Shown piece after piece: positions 17,339-26,737 of a DNA stretch of 64,000 nucleotides. The translations under genes were made by a program, and so were the position numbers. Position 1 is the first letter of the stretch. Every line of letters starts with the position of its first letter. A model generated the notes under the pieces. It was not told the DNA's origin. It saw only the letters and a program-made list of their open reading frames with translations, and did not search any database. The stretch is from Streptomyces cellostaticus (GTDB lineage Bacteria; Actinomycetota; Actinomycetes; Streptomycetales; Streptomycetaceae): assembly GCF_023630175.1 (NCBI RefSeq), contig NZ_JALLIN010000009.1:101888-165887 (forward strand), in the 5' to 3' direction.

Positions 17339-20300
17339 CTACTGCTGGCCCCCGGTGGCCCCGGTGTCGGTACCGCCGCCCGTGTCCAGCCCTCCTCCGG
17401 TGCTGCCGCCGGGGGTGCCGCCGCCGGTGTCCGTGCCACCGCCCGTGGTCGTCGCACCACCGTCGGCGCCGCCGCCCGTGGTCGTCGCCCCGCCGTCGGT
17501 GGTGCCTCCGCCGTCGGTGGTGCCGCCGTCGGTGGTGGTGCCGCCGCCGTCGGTGGTGGGGGTACCGCCGGTGGTGGGGGTGCCGCCGGTGGTGCCCCCG
17601 TCGGTGCTGGGGGTCCCGCCGGTGGTGCCCCCGTCGGTGCTGGGGGTCCCGCCGGTGGTGCCGCCGCCGTCCGGGGAGCCGGTGCCCGGGTCGCCGGTGG
17701 GGTCGGCGGGGGCCTGGGTCTGGTCGGCGCCCGGCTGGAGCCGGAGGTCGAAGTCGCTGACCGGCTTCCCCTTCAGGGCGTCGCGGGTGTACTGGGCCCA
17801 GATGGCGGTGGGCGGGCCACCACCGTTCATCCGGGGCTGGCCCAGGGCGTAGTACAGCGACTTGTGGGCCGCGGTGACCGGGTCCTGGCCCATGACGGAG
17901 ACCACGGTGGCGAGGTTCGGGGTGTAGCCCGCGAACCAGGCGGCGGTGTCCTCCTCGGCGGTGCCGGTCTTGCCCGCCGCGGGACGGCCCGCGGCCTGGG
18001 CGGCGACGGCGGTGCCGTTGTCGACGACGCTCCGCAGGACCGAGGTGGTCGTGTCGGCGGCCTCGCGGGTGACGGCCCGCCTGGTCTGCCGCTCGGGCAG
18101 CTCGATCTGCTGGGTGCCGTTCTTGGTGACCTTCTTGACCATGGTGTACGTGGCGCGCTGACCGTGGTTGGCGAGCGTGGCGTAGGCCTCCGCCATGTCG
18201 AGGACGCTGGCGGTGGCGGTGCCGAGGGCGATGGACGGGTAGGGCTGGAGGTCCTTGGTGCCCTCGGGGATGCCGAGCTGGACGGCGGTCTGCTTCACCT
18301 TGGCGGGGCCGACGTCGACGGCCATCTGGGCGTAGACGGAGTTGACCGACAGATCGGTGGCCTTGCGGACGGTGATGTCGCCGTACGACCTCTCGTCCTC
18401 GTTGGCCGGGCTGTAGCCGCCGCCGGTCCAGCCCTGCACGGGGCGCCTGCTCGTGCCGTCGTAGATGGTGTTCGGGGTGATGGGCCGGCTGTCCTGCGTG
18501 GTGGAGCTGTTCTGGACGGCCGAGGTGAACACGAAGGGCTTGAAGGTGGAGCCGACCTGGAAGTCACCCCGGGTGGCGCCGTTGGTGTACTGCTTCACGT
18601 AGTCGATGCCGCCGTACATGGCGACGATCTCGCCGGTCTTGGGGTCGACGGAGGCGCCGCCGGCCCGGACGTAGTTGTCGGCCTTGCGGTTCTTCTTGTC
18701 GAGCTTGGAGATGAGCTGGTCGTCGACGGCCTTGACGAAGGCGTTCTGCCGGCCCTTCTGGATGGTGGTGGTGATCCGGTAGCCGCCGGCCTCGAGTTCG
18801 TCGGAGGTGACGATGTCGTTGCTGATCAGGTACTTCCTGACCGCGTCGACGAGGTAGCCGCGCTGGCCGGACAGGCCGTTGGGGACGATCTGGTCCCTGG
18901 TCGTGGGGAACTTCAGTCCCGCGCGCTCACCCTGGTCGAGCCAGCCCTCCTTGACCATGCCGTCCAGGACGTAGTTCCAGCGGGCGACGGCGGCGGGCTT
19001 GTTCTCGGGGTGCGCGACGACGTCGTACTCGCTGGGGGCGTTGACGAGGGCGGCGAGGTAGGCGGCGCGGGCCGGGTCGAGGTCCGCGGCGTCCTTGCCG
19101 TAGTAGGCCTGGGCGGCGGCCTGGATGCCGTAGGCGCCGCGGCCGAAGTAGCTGGTGTTGAGGTAGCCCTCCAGGATCTCGTCCTTGGACTTCTCCCGGT
19201 CCAGCTTCATCGAGATGAAGAACTCCTTGGCCTTGCGGGTGACGGTCTGCTCCTGGCCCAGGTAGTAGTTCTTCACGTACTGCTGGGTGATGGTCGAGCC
19301 GGACTGCTTGCCCTTGCCCAGGGCCGTGTTCCAGCCGGCGCGGAGCATGGCCTTGGGGTCGACGGCGGACTCCGAGTAGAAGTCGCGGTCCTCGGCGGCC
19401 AGGACGGCGTGCTGGGCCGCCTTGGAGACCTTGGCGAGGCTGACGTTCTCGCGGTTGACCTTGCTGTCGCGGGTGTCGCGGGCGAGCTGGGAGCCGTCGG
19501 CGTAGAGGTAGACGTTGCTCTGCTTGGTCGCGAGGGCGTTGGCGGACGGGATCTGCACCATCGAGTAGCCGAGGAAGAACAGGCCGATGACCAGCATGAC
19601 GCCGATCACGAAGGTGCCGAGCAGCATGCGCCAGGTGGGCACGAGGCGCCGCCACCCGGTCCGCTTGGGCCGCTTGGGCTTCCTGCCCTTGCCGCCTCCG
19701 CCGCCGTCGGCTCCGCCGCCGCTGTCCGCGTCGGTGGTGGTGGCGGGGGATTCGGCGGCGGTGGTCTTCCCGGTGGCTGCGGCGGACGCGGCGGCGCCCG
19801 CGGCGGCAGCCCCGGCCTTGGCCGCGCCGCCACCGGCCGTCGTGGCCGGGGCGTCCTCGGCCGCGCCGCTGCCCGTGGCGGCCAGGGCCGCCGTGCCGGC
19901 ACCGCTTCCCGTGGCGGCACGGGGGCCCGTCCTGGGGCCGCCGGGCGCGGCGGCCGGGCCGTCGCTCTTCGCGGCGGTGGTGCCGTCGCCCGGCCGGGCC
20001 GGCTCGGACGTGGTGGAGGCCTTGACCTTGCGGAGGACCTGCGTCGTCTCGGGCGCCTGGGCGTCCCCGGGTCCCCGTCCGCCGGACGTCTTCCCGTCGC
20101 CCGCCTCACGGGCCGCCGAGGCGCCCTCGGCGGCGGAGGCACCGGATGCGTCGACGCGACGGAGCACCTGGGTGCTCTCGGCCGCTTCGGGCTCCCCGGT
20201 CCCGGGCCGCTGCGTCTCCCGCGACCGGGCGGACTCCTGCGGCTGCCCGGCCCGGCCGGGCGCTCCGGGGCGCCGGGGGGTCGCGGGCCGCTCGGCCGCC

Positions 20301-21139
20301 GGGTTCCGGGTGCCGTCGGCGCCGGACTTCGCGGGCCCCTGCGGCTCCCCCGCCTGGCCGGGCACCCCGGGCCGCCCGGGCGCGGGGGAACGCCCTGCCG
20401 CCCGCTGCTCGGAGTCCTGGGACTTCCCGGACCCCGGCGACCGCCCCGGCTGCCGGGGCAGGCCGGAGCGCGGGGAACCGTCGGCACGTCCGGCCGCCCG
20501 GCCCTCGGGGCCCTCGGGCTTGCCGGGGCCCTGCGGCTTGCCCGACTGCTGAGGTACGCCGGGACGCCACGCCCCCTCGGCTTCCGGCTTCCGGGGCCCG
20601 TCGCCCTTCCCCGGCGCCTGCGCGGGCACACCGGTGCGGTGGCCCTCGGCGCCCCCGGGCCCGCCCGGTTCCCCGGACCTTCCGGCCTGCTGGGCGGGCA
20701 GGCCGGACCGCGGCTCGCGGGGCGCCCCGGCCCCGGTGTCCGGGGCGTCCGGGCCGTTCGCGCGGGCGGCCCGGCCCATCTGGGCGGCCAGGGCCGCGCG
20801 GCGGGCCCGGGCGGCCTGGTCCGCGCCGGCGGCCGAAGACGACTGACCGCCAAGGGTGCCGTCGACCGGCGATCCGGCCTTCTCCTCCCGGCCACCCCGG
20901 TTGGGCCCGGCGGCCGCGGCTTCCCGGTCCGTGTTCCGGCCCTGGCCCCGGCCCTGGTCCTGATTCGACCCCGGCCGGTCCTTGCTGCTGCCCCGGTCCC
21001 GGCCGTCGCCGTCTGCGGGCCGGCTGTCTGCGCCGGCACCGCCGGCGGCCTCACCGGATCGTGCGGGCCCTGCAGCCGGCAGCGGTCGTTCCGGTGCCCC
21101 GCCCTCGTTCGGCTGCTGCGGCTGCGGCTCGTCGCTCAT
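17339..21139 (-). CDS. Class A penicillin-binding protein with long tails
   Basis: A 1266-residue bifunctional peptidoglycan synthase. The first roughly 480 residues are a Pro/Gly/Arg/Ala-rich, low-complexity cytoplasmic tail. A membrane helix follows near 500-525 (MLLGTFVIGVMLVIGLFFLG). The glycosyltransferase (GT51) domain includes AAEDRDFYSESAVDPKA near 580 with the catalytic glutamate, and GSTITQQYVKN. The transpeptidase domain has the active serine in GSTFKPF near 865 and KTGTAEED near 1057. A Gly/Thr-rich external tail ends the protein with 33-base repeats. ATG 21139 was chosen as start, although GTG 21145 is closer to AGGAG. It polymerises and cross-links the cell wall. Confidence 0.94.
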   Translation of the reverse strand: MSDEPQPQQPNEGGAPERPLPAAGPARSGEAAGGAGADSRPADGDGRDRGSSKDRPGSNQDQGRGQGRNTDREAAAAGPNRGGREEKAGSPVDGTLGGQSSSAAGADQAARARRAALAAQMGRAARANGPDAPDTGAGAPREPRSGLPAQQAGRSGEPGGPGGAEGHRTGVPAQAPGKGDGPRKPEAEGAWRPGVPQQSGKPQGPGKPEGPEGRAAGRADGSPRSGLPRQPGRSPGSGKSQDSEQRAAGRSPAPGRPGVPGQAGEPQGPAKSGADGTRNPAAERPATPRRPGAPGRAGQPQESARSRETQRPGTGEPEAAESTQVLRRVDASGASAAEGASAAREAGDGKTSGGRGPGDAQAPETTQVLRKVKASTTSEPARPGDGTTAAKSDGPAAAPGGPRTGPRAATGSGAGTAALAATGSGAAEDAPATTAGGGAAKAGAAAAGAAASAAATGKTTAAESPATTTDADSGGGADGGGGGKGRKPKRPKRTGWRRLVPTWRMLLGTFVIGVMLVIGLFFLGYSMVQIPSANALATKQSNVYLYADGSQLARDTRDSKVNRENVSLAKVSKAAQHAVLAAEDRDFYSESAVDPKAMLRAGWNTALGKGKQSGSTITQQYVKNYYLGQEQTVTRKAKEFFISMKLDREKSKDEILEGYLNTSYFGRGAYGIQAAAQAYYGKDAADLDPARAAYLAALVNAPSEYDVVAHPENKPAAVARWNYVLDGMVKEGWLDQGERAGLKFPTTRDQIVPNGLSGQRGYLVDAVRKYLISNDIVTSDELEAGGYRITTTIQKGRQNAFVKAVDDQLISKLDKKNRKADNYVRAGGASVDPKTGEIVAMYGGIDYVKQYTNGATRGDFQVGSTFKPFVFTSAVQNSSTTQDSRPITPNTIYDGTSRRPVQGWTGGGYSPANEDERSYGDITVRKATDLSVNSVYAQMAVDVGPAKVKQTAVQLGIPEGTKDLQPYPSIALGTATASVLDMAEAYATLANHGQRATYTMVKKVTKNGTQQIELPERQTRRAVTREAADTTTSVLRSVVDNGTAVAAQAAGRPAAGKTGTAEEDTAAWFAGYTPNLATVVSVMGQDPVTAAHKSLYYALGQPRMNGGGPPTAIWAQYTRDALKGKPVSDFDLRLQPGADQTQAPADPTGDPGTGSPDGGGTTGGTPSTDGGTTGGTPSTDGGTTGGTPTTGGTPTTDGGGTTTDGGTTDGGGTTDGGATTTGGGADGGATTTGGGTDTGGGTPGGSTGGGLDTGGGTDTGATGGQQ
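17583..17648. repeat. 33-bp tandem repeat in the PBP C-terminal tail
   Basis: Two full 33-base units beginning CCGCCGGTGGTGCC at 17583 and 17616, with a third partial unit at 17649, encode the 11-residue unit GGTTGGTPSTD on the minus strand. Surrounding codons give looser variants of the same Gly/Thr pattern. Such repeats readily change copy number between strains. Confidence 0.85.
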
Positions 21140-21340
21140 GTCGTGCACGGACTCCTGTTTCGCGTCGTACGTTTCCCGTACGCCTCGTACGCCTTCTGCC
21201 CCCGGTTGGAAGACTCTCGCACCTGGCGATCCGTTCCCGGATCCCGGCACGCTTCCGGCACGAAAATGCGTCGCCGGTCGCGGGCCTCAGGACTAGGCTC
21301 CTGCGCTTCGGTGTCGAGCGGCCCGGGGAGGTTGACTGAC

Positions 21341-22141
21341 GTGGGCGCGGGACGGTTGTACGCCGCAGTCGCGACGGGGGGATTCAGACGGTACGCGACG
21401 TATCGGGCGGCCACTGCGGCAGGGGTGTTCACGAACACGGCCTTCGGGCTGATCCTCGTCTACACCTATCTGGCGTTGTGGGAGGAGAAGCCGCATCTCG
21501 GGGGCTACGACCAGGCCCAGGCCGTCACGTTCGTCTGGCTGGGGCAGGCCCTGTACGCGACGCTGGCGATCCAAGGGGGCGGCTTCGAGGTCGAGTTCAT
21601 GGAGCGCATCCGCACGGGCGAGGTCGCGATCGACCTCTACCGGCCGGTGGACCTGCAAGGGTGGTGGCTGGCCAACGACTTGGGCCGGGCACTGTTCCAG
21701 TTGCTCGGGCGCGGGGTGGTCCCGTTCGCCTTCGGCGCGCTGGTCTTCGAGACGGCGCTGCCCGACGACGTGGGGACCTGGTCGGCGTTCCTGGTCTCCG
21801 TGGCGCTCGCGATGGTCGTCAGCTTCGGCATCCGCTACCTGGTGGCACTGACCGGGTTCTGGCTGATAGACGGCACCGGGGCGCTGCAGGCGCTGATGGT
21901 CACCGGCATCTTCTGCTCGGGGATGACACTGCCGCTGAACGCCTTCCCCGGGACGCTCGGCGAGATCGTACGGGCGCTGCCGTGGGCGGCGCAGGTCCAG
22001 GTGCCGGCGGATGTGCTGATGGGGACGGCCGCCCCGCTCCCCTCGTTCCTCTTCCAGGGGGCCTGGGCGGTGGTGCTGCTGGCGGCGGGACGGCTGCTGC
22101 AGACGGCGGCGGCCCGGCGGGTGGTGGTCCAGGGTGGGTGA
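21341..22141 (+). CDS. ABC-2 family transporter permease 1
   Basis: A 266-residue membrane protein from GTG 21341, with GGGGAGG upstream. It has about six hydrophobic segments, and the pattern YRAATAAGVFTNTAFGLILVY at the start and EVAIDLYRPVDLQGWWLANDLGRALFQLLGRG in the middle fit the ABC2_membrane_6 (former DUF990) family. The stop overlaps the next permease gene by 8 bases, and an ATPase gene follows. Together they should form an ABC exporter with a heterodimeric membrane part. The substrate is unknown. Confidence 0.88.
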   Translation: MGAGRLYAAVATGGFRRYATYRAATAAGVFTNTAFGLILVYTYLALWEEKPHLGGYDQAQAVTFVWLGQALYATLAIQGGGFEVEFMERIRTGEVAIDLYRPVDLQGWWLANDLGRALFQLLGRGVVPFAFGALVFETALPDDVGTWSAFLVSVALAMVVSFGIRYLVALTGFWLIDGTGALQALMVTGIFCSGMTLPLNAFPGTLGEIVRALPWAAQVQVPADVLMGTAAPLPSFLFQGAWAVVLLAAGRLLQTAAARRVVVQGG

Positions 22142-22958
22142 GTACCGGCCGCTGACCGAGGGGCTGCGCGCCTACCGGCTGATCGCGGGGATGTGGGTCC
22201 GCTCCACGCTGACCTACCGGGCCTCCTTCGCGATGACCGCGTTCGGCGGGCTGGTCGTGACCGGACTGGACTTCGTGACGATCGTCCTGATGTTCTCCCG
22301 GGTGGACGTCCTCGGCGGCTACTCGCTGCCCGAGGTGGCGTTCCTGTACGGGCTGTCGGCGACGTCCTTCGGTCTCGCGGACCTGGCGATCGGTTCGGCC
22401 GACCGGCTGGGCCGCCGGGTGCGCGACGGAACCCTCGACATTCTGCTGGTGCGGCCCGCGCCGGTGCTGGCGCAGGTCGCCGCCGACCGGTTCGCGCTGC
22501 GCCGGATCGGCCGGGTCGCCCAGGGATCGCTGGTGCTGGGCTACGCGCTCATCGCGTCGGACATCGCCTGGACACCGGTCAAGGCGCTGATGGTGCCGGG
22601 GATGCTGGTCTGCGGTGGTGCGATCTTCTCCGCGGTGTTCGTGGCGGGGGCGGCCTTCCAGTTCGTGGCGCAGGACGCGTCCGAGGTGCAGCACGCGTTC
22701 ACGTACGGCGGCCAGACGCTGCTGCAGTACCCGCCGACGGTGTTCGGCAAGGAGCTGGTGCGGGGGGTGACCTTCATGTTCCCGCTGGCCTTCGTCAACT
22801 GGGTGCCGGCCGCCTATGTGCTGGGGCGGCCGTACCCGCTGGGCGGGCTGCCCCGGTGGGCGGCCTTCGCACCGCCGCTGGTGGCGGTGGGGTGCTGCGC
22901 GGCGGCGGCGCTGGCGTGGCGGGCGGGCCTTCGGTCGTATCGGAGTACAGGGAGTTAG
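22134..22958 (+). CDS. ABC-2 family transporter permease 2
   Basis: A 274-residue membrane protein starting at GTG 22134, inside the end of the first permease gene, which indicates translational coupling. It has about six hydrophobic segments and the family features AGMWVRSTLTYRASFAMTAF and LGRRVRDGTLDILLVRPAPVL, again ABC2_membrane_6 type. The paired permeases and following ATPase form one transporter. In other actinobacteria such three-gene sets are annotated as multidrug or daunorubicin-type exporters; the actual cargo here is unknown. Confidence 0.88.
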   Translation: MGEYRPLTEGLRAYRLIAGMWVRSTLTYRASFAMTAFGGLVVTGLDFVTIVLMFSRVDVLGGYSLPEVAFLYGLSATSFGLADLAIGSADRLGRRVRDGTLDILLVRPAPVLAQVAADRFALRRIGRVAQGSLVLGYALIASDIAWTPVKALMVPGMLVCGGAIFSAVFVAGAAFQFVAQDASEVQHAFTYGGQTLLQYPPTVFGKELVRGVTFMFPLAFVNWVPAAYVLGRPYPLGGLPRWAAFAPPLVAVGCCAAAALAWRAGLRSYRSTGS

Positions 22959-22960
22959 CG

Positions 22961-23923
22961 GTGGACGCGTTCATCGAGGTGGACAGGGTCGAGAAGGTCT
23001 TCGAGGTGCGCCGGAGGACCGGGTTCATGAAGCGGGTCAAGCGGCAGGTCCGGGCGGTGGACTCCCTCTCGTTCACCGTGGCGCGCGGCGAGATGGTCGG
23101 CTACATCGGCCCGAACGGAGCCGGGAAGTCGACGACGGTCAAGATGCTGACCGGGATCCTCATGCCGAGCGCCGGCCGGCTGCGGGTGGCGGGGATCGAT
23201 CCGTCGCGGGACCGGACCAGGCTGGCGCACCGGATCGGCGTGGTGTTCGGGCAGCGGACGACGCTGTGGTGGGACCTGCCGCTGATCGACTCCTACCGGC
23301 TGGCGCACCGGATGTACCGGATCCCGGACGCCCGTTACCGGGAGAACCTGGAGCGCTGTGTCGAACTGCTGGAACTGGGCGCGCTGCTGGACGTTCCGGT
23401 GCGGCAGCTGTCGCTCGGGCAGCGGATGCGCGGGGACATCGCGGCGGCCCTGCTGCACGATCCGGAGGTGCTCTACCTGGACGAGCCGACGATCGGTCTG
23501 GACGTGGTGTCCAAGGCCAAGGTGCGGGGCTTCCTGAAGGAGCTGAACGCCGGGAGCGGTACGACGGTGCTGCTGACGACGCACGACCTGCAGGACATCG
23601 AGCAGTTGTGCTCGCGGGTGATGGTGATCGACCACGGGCGGCTGATGTACGACGGTGCCCTGGCCGGGCTGCACGAGGCCGGGGAGGGCGAGCGCACGCT
23701 GGTGGTGGACCTGGAGCGGGAGCTGCCGCCGATCGAGGCGCCCTCGTGCCGGGTGGTGCGGGTGGCGGGTCCGCGGCAGTGGCTGGCGTTCCCGGCCGGG
23801 CGGTCGGCGGCGCCGCTGGTGGCGCACATCGCGGCCGAGTACCCGCTGGTGGACCTGTCGGTGCGGGAGCCGGACATCGAGGCGGTCATCGCGAAGATGT
23901 ACGCCGAGAAGGCGGTCTCGTAG
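22961..23923 (+). CDS. ABC exporter ATP-binding protein
   Basis: A 320-residue ATPase from GTG 22961, two bases after the stop of permease 2. Motifs: Walker A GPNGAGKST, Q-loop GQRTTLWWDL, signature LSLGQRMR in place of LSGGQ, Walker B VLYLDEPTIGLD and switch histidine TTHDLQD. The C-terminal 90 residues form a small extra domain seen in this exporter class. It energises the two ABC-2 permeases upstream. The reading frame, spacing and class agree, so the operon call is firm while the exported compound is unknown. Confidence 0.93.
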   Translation: MDAFIEVDRVEKVFEVRRRTGFMKRVKRQVRAVDSLSFTVARGEMVGYIGPNGAGKSTTVKMLTGILMPSAGRLRVAGIDPSRDRTRLAHRIGVVFGQRTTLWWDLPLIDSYRLAHRMYRIPDARYRENLERCVELLELGALLDVPVRQLSLGQRMRGDIAAALLHDPEVLYLDEPTIGLDVVSKAKVRGFLKELNAGSGTTVLLTTHDLQDIEQLCSRVMVIDHGRLMYDGALAGLHEAGEGERTLVVDLERELPPIEAPSCRVVRVAGPRQWLAFPAGRSAAPLVAHIAAEYPLVDLSVREPDIEAVIAKMYAEKAVS

Positions 23924-23932
23924 GCTGCTGCC

Positions 23933-24661
23933 ATGACCGACGACGCAGTCCCGGACCTCCGGGCGTCCGACGCCGACCGCGAGCGGGTCGCCGAGGTCCT
24001 GCGCGACGCCCTCGCCGAAGGGCGCCTGGACATGGGGGAGTTCGAAGAACGGCTGGAGGCGACGTACCAGGCGCGTACGTACGGTGAGCTGACGCCGATC
24101 ACCCGCGATCTGCCGGCCGGCGGCGCGGCGGCGCCCGCACCCGTCTCGTTCTCGAAGGCGCCCGTGGAGCAGGGCGGCTGGGCGGCCCGGATCGTCGGGG
24201 GCGAGGCCTCCTCGACGGGCGGGTTCGCGGTGCTGTCGGGGTTCGAACGCAGGGGCCGCTGGACGGTGCCGAAGCGGTTCAACTGCTTCGCCTTCATGGG
24301 CGGCGGCGAGATCGACCTCCGGGAGGCGAACTTCGCGGACCGCGAGGTGGAGATCAACTGCGTGGCGGTCATGGGCGGGGTGCAGGTGATCGTGCCGCCG
24401 GGCGTCGAGGTGGTGGTCCGGGGCATCGGTGTGATGGGCGGCTTCGAGCATCCGCGCGACGACGGCCCGCCGGATCCGGGCGCCCCGCGGGTGGTCGTCG
24501 GCGGCTTCGCGTTCTGGGGCGGGGTGGGCGTCGAGCGCAAGGTGACGCGGGCCGAGCGGCAGCGGCTGAGGGAGCAGCGCCGGCAGGAGCGGCTGGAGCG
24601 CAGGGAGGCCCGGCACGAACTGCAGCGGGAACGGCGCGAGGAGCGGCGGCGGGACCGCTAG
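23933..24661 (+). CDS. DUF1707 / LiaF-like stress-response protein
   Basis: A 242-residue protein, ATG at 23933, 9 bases after the ABC ATPase gene. It has an N-terminal DUF1707 domain (LRASDADRERVAEVLRDALAEGRLDMGEFEERLEAT, residues 8-50) and a C-terminal beta-helical LiaF-like part (FNCFAFMGGGEIDLREANF, then VAVMGGVQVIVPPGVEV). A strongly basic/acidic helical tail of about 40 residues, rich in RQRLREQRRQERLER, ends the protein. There is no membrane segment. DUF1707 proteins of actinobacteria are linked to envelope sensing; the exact role is unknown. The stop codon touches copy 2 of the intergenic repeat. Confidence 0.85.
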   Translation: MTDDAVPDLRASDADRERVAEVLRDALAEGRLDMGEFEERLEATYQARTYGELTPITRDLPAGGAAAPAPVSFSKAPVEQGGWAARIVGGEASSTGGFAVLSGFERRGRWTVPKRFNCFAFMGGGEIDLREANFADREVEINCVAVMGGVQVIVPPGVEVVVRGIGVMGGFEHPRDDGPPDPGAPRVVVGGFAFWGGVGVERKVTRAERQRLREQRRQERLERREARHELQRERREERRRDR

Positions 24662-24822
24662 TGCTGTGACCGGAAGGGTTTGCCGGAAAGCTCGCGGCGT
24701 CCCGTGCGGTGCAGCGCAAGGTGGAGCATCGCCCGCGTACCGGACGTACTCGGGTGAAGCGACAACGCGGCGAGGTGCCGTGCCGGGCGCCGCGAGCCGG
24801 TGAACCCTTGCGGTCGCGGCAC
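24661..24822. repeat. Large palindromic intergenic repeat, copy 2
   Basis: The best-preserved copy. The left arm starts gtgctgtgaccggaagggtt and the right arm ends with gaacccttgcggtcgcggcac, which is its near-perfect reverse complement; inner arms ctcgcggcg and cgccgcgag also pair. The core contains ggacgtactcgggtgaagcg followed by acaacgcggcgaggtgccg. The element begins on the last base of the DUF1707 stop codon, so it may serve as that gene's 3' end. It is related to 510-700 and to a fragment near 54085. Confidence 0.82.
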
Positions 24823-24938
24823 CAGGGCCTGGCGCGCACGAGGGGCCCTGGTGGCCGGCGCGTGGCCGGCTCCGGGGCGGTGCCGGGCCCGGCGCGGGGG
24901 TGCTCGGCGCACTCCCCCCGGGCTCCGGCGGTCCGCTT

Positions 24939-25340
24939 CTACGAGGTGCAGACCTTGGTCAGTTCGCCCGCGGCGTCCGTGACGGGGCCGACGTCGGGGG
25001 TCCGGTCGCCGTTCTCGATGGCGGTACGGACGTTGTCGACGGCCTTGGAGAGGCCGTCGACGGCCTCGTCGATGTCGGTGTCGCCGGTCCTGTCGCCGAT
25101 CTTGTCCAGGTTCCTCTCGATGGAGTCGAGGGAGGCGTCGGCCCGGGCGGGGTCGTCGCCGGCGTTCTCCACGGCCTGCTGGAGGTCGGTGACGCCGTCG
25201 GCGATGGAGTCGGCGGTCTGTACGCAGTCCAGGGCCTTGTGCACGGCGTCGCAGCCGGTGGTGAGGCCGGCGGTCAGCGCGGCGGTCGCTAGGGCGGCGG
25301 CGACGGCGGTGAGCCGTCTGCGGCGTCGGCTGGCGGCCAT
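24939..25340 (-). CDS. Helical lipoprotein of unknown function
   Basis: A 133-residue protein with an arginine-rich start, hydrophobic core and lipobox LTTGC near residue 30. The mature part is strongly helical and acidic (TADSIADGVTDLQQAVENAG, LDSIERNLDKIGD, VDGLSKAVDNVRTAIENG) and ends in a second cysteine pair region (KVCTS). It is likely a coiled, surface-anchored lipoprotein. Similar lipoproteins are found near rph in streptomycetes. No function is known. Confidence 0.78.
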   Translation of the reverse strand: MAASRRRRRLTAVAAALATAALTAGLTTGCDAVHKALDCVQTADSIADGVTDLQQAVENAGDDPARADASLDSIERNLDKIGDRTGDTDIDEAVDGLSKAVDNVRTAIENGDRTPDVGPVTDAAGELTKVCTS

Positions 25341-25466
25341 GGTGTGGTGTCCCTCCCCTGGTACGGCTGGCCGGGCGCGTGACGGTGGGCCGCGCGCCCG
25401 TACCCATACGGACGTCGGGAGGGATGCGGGGGTTGCCCCCGCGTTCCGGCTTCTTCGGCGGTCCCT

Positions 25467-26204
<738 letters not shown>

Positions 26205-26281
26205 GCGGACGAGCCTAGCCGTACGCGCGGAAGGGGCCGCTCCCGCATCGGGAAGTGCCCCTTCCAGGTGAACCGCGGGGC

Positions 26282-26515
26282 TCACATCATGTCTTCGATC
26301 TCCGCGGCGATCGGGTCGGCGTCGGTACCGATGACGACCTGGATGGCGGTGCCCATCTTGACGACGCCGTGGGCGCCGGCGGCCTTCAGGGCGGTGTCGT
26401 CGACGAGCGAGGGGTCGGAGACCTCGGTGCGGAGCCGGGTGATGCAGCCCTCGATCTCCTCGATGTTCTCGATGCCGCCGAGGCCGGCGACGATCTTCTC
26501 AGCCTTGCTGGCCAT
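26282..26515 (-). CDS. nagF: PTS EIIB, N-acetylglucosamine
   Basis: A 77-residue glucose-family EIIB protein. The phosphorylated cysteine is C24 in [15 protein letters not shown], and the phosphoryl-acceptor surroundings ([20 protein letters not shown]) are typical. It passes phosphate from EIIA to N-acetylglucosamine during import by the IIC proteins encoded by the divergent nagE1 gene and by nagE2. ATG at 26515 has GGGAGAAG upstream. The upstream gap shared with nagE1 contains a DasR-type operator. Confidence 0.95.
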   Translation of the reverse strand: MASKAEKIVAGLGGIENIEEIEGCITRLRTEVSDPSLVDDTALKAAGAHGVVKMGTAIQVVIGTDADPIAAEIEDMM

Positions 26516-26633
26516 GTTGCTTCTCCCTGATCCGAACCGCTTTGTCGCAGTAACCCACAGTTGGCCCATCTTCGCGAGCGGCCGTGCGGTACGTGCCCAA
26601 TGATGGCGATCACCACAGCGGAACCGTCCGCCG

Positions 26634-26649
26634 ACTGGTCTACACCACC
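26634..26649. promoter_or_regulatory. DasR operator (dre) between nagF and nagE1
   Basis: ACTGGTCTACACCACC matches the DasR-responsive element consensus (close to ACTGGTCTAGACCACT) at nearly all positions. It lies 118 bases upstream of nagF and 88 bases upstream of nagE1, between the divergent starts, so one operator can serve both. DasR is a GntR-family repressor released by glucosamine-6-phosphate. Confidence 0.88.
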
Positions 26650-26737
26650 GGGTGGACGACAGCCAAACCGGCTTGCGCGCCGAGCGGTTCGGCCGCCGGG
26701 CGGGACTCCGAGTCCGAGTGGTTCAGGGAGGACGCCG

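Noticed and set aside
17583..17648. Possible CRISPR-like direct repeats
   Set aside because: The repeats are adjacent 33-base units without spacers and in frame with the penicillin-binding protein tail. They are coding tandem repeats.
17864..21340. Very long open frame on the plus strand opposite the penicillin-binding protein gene
   Set aside because: Its sequence is a Gly/Val/Leu/Arg-rich mirror of a high-GC gene whose minus-strand frame has complete GT51 and transpeptidase motifs. Only the 3' end from 21341 is a real gene.
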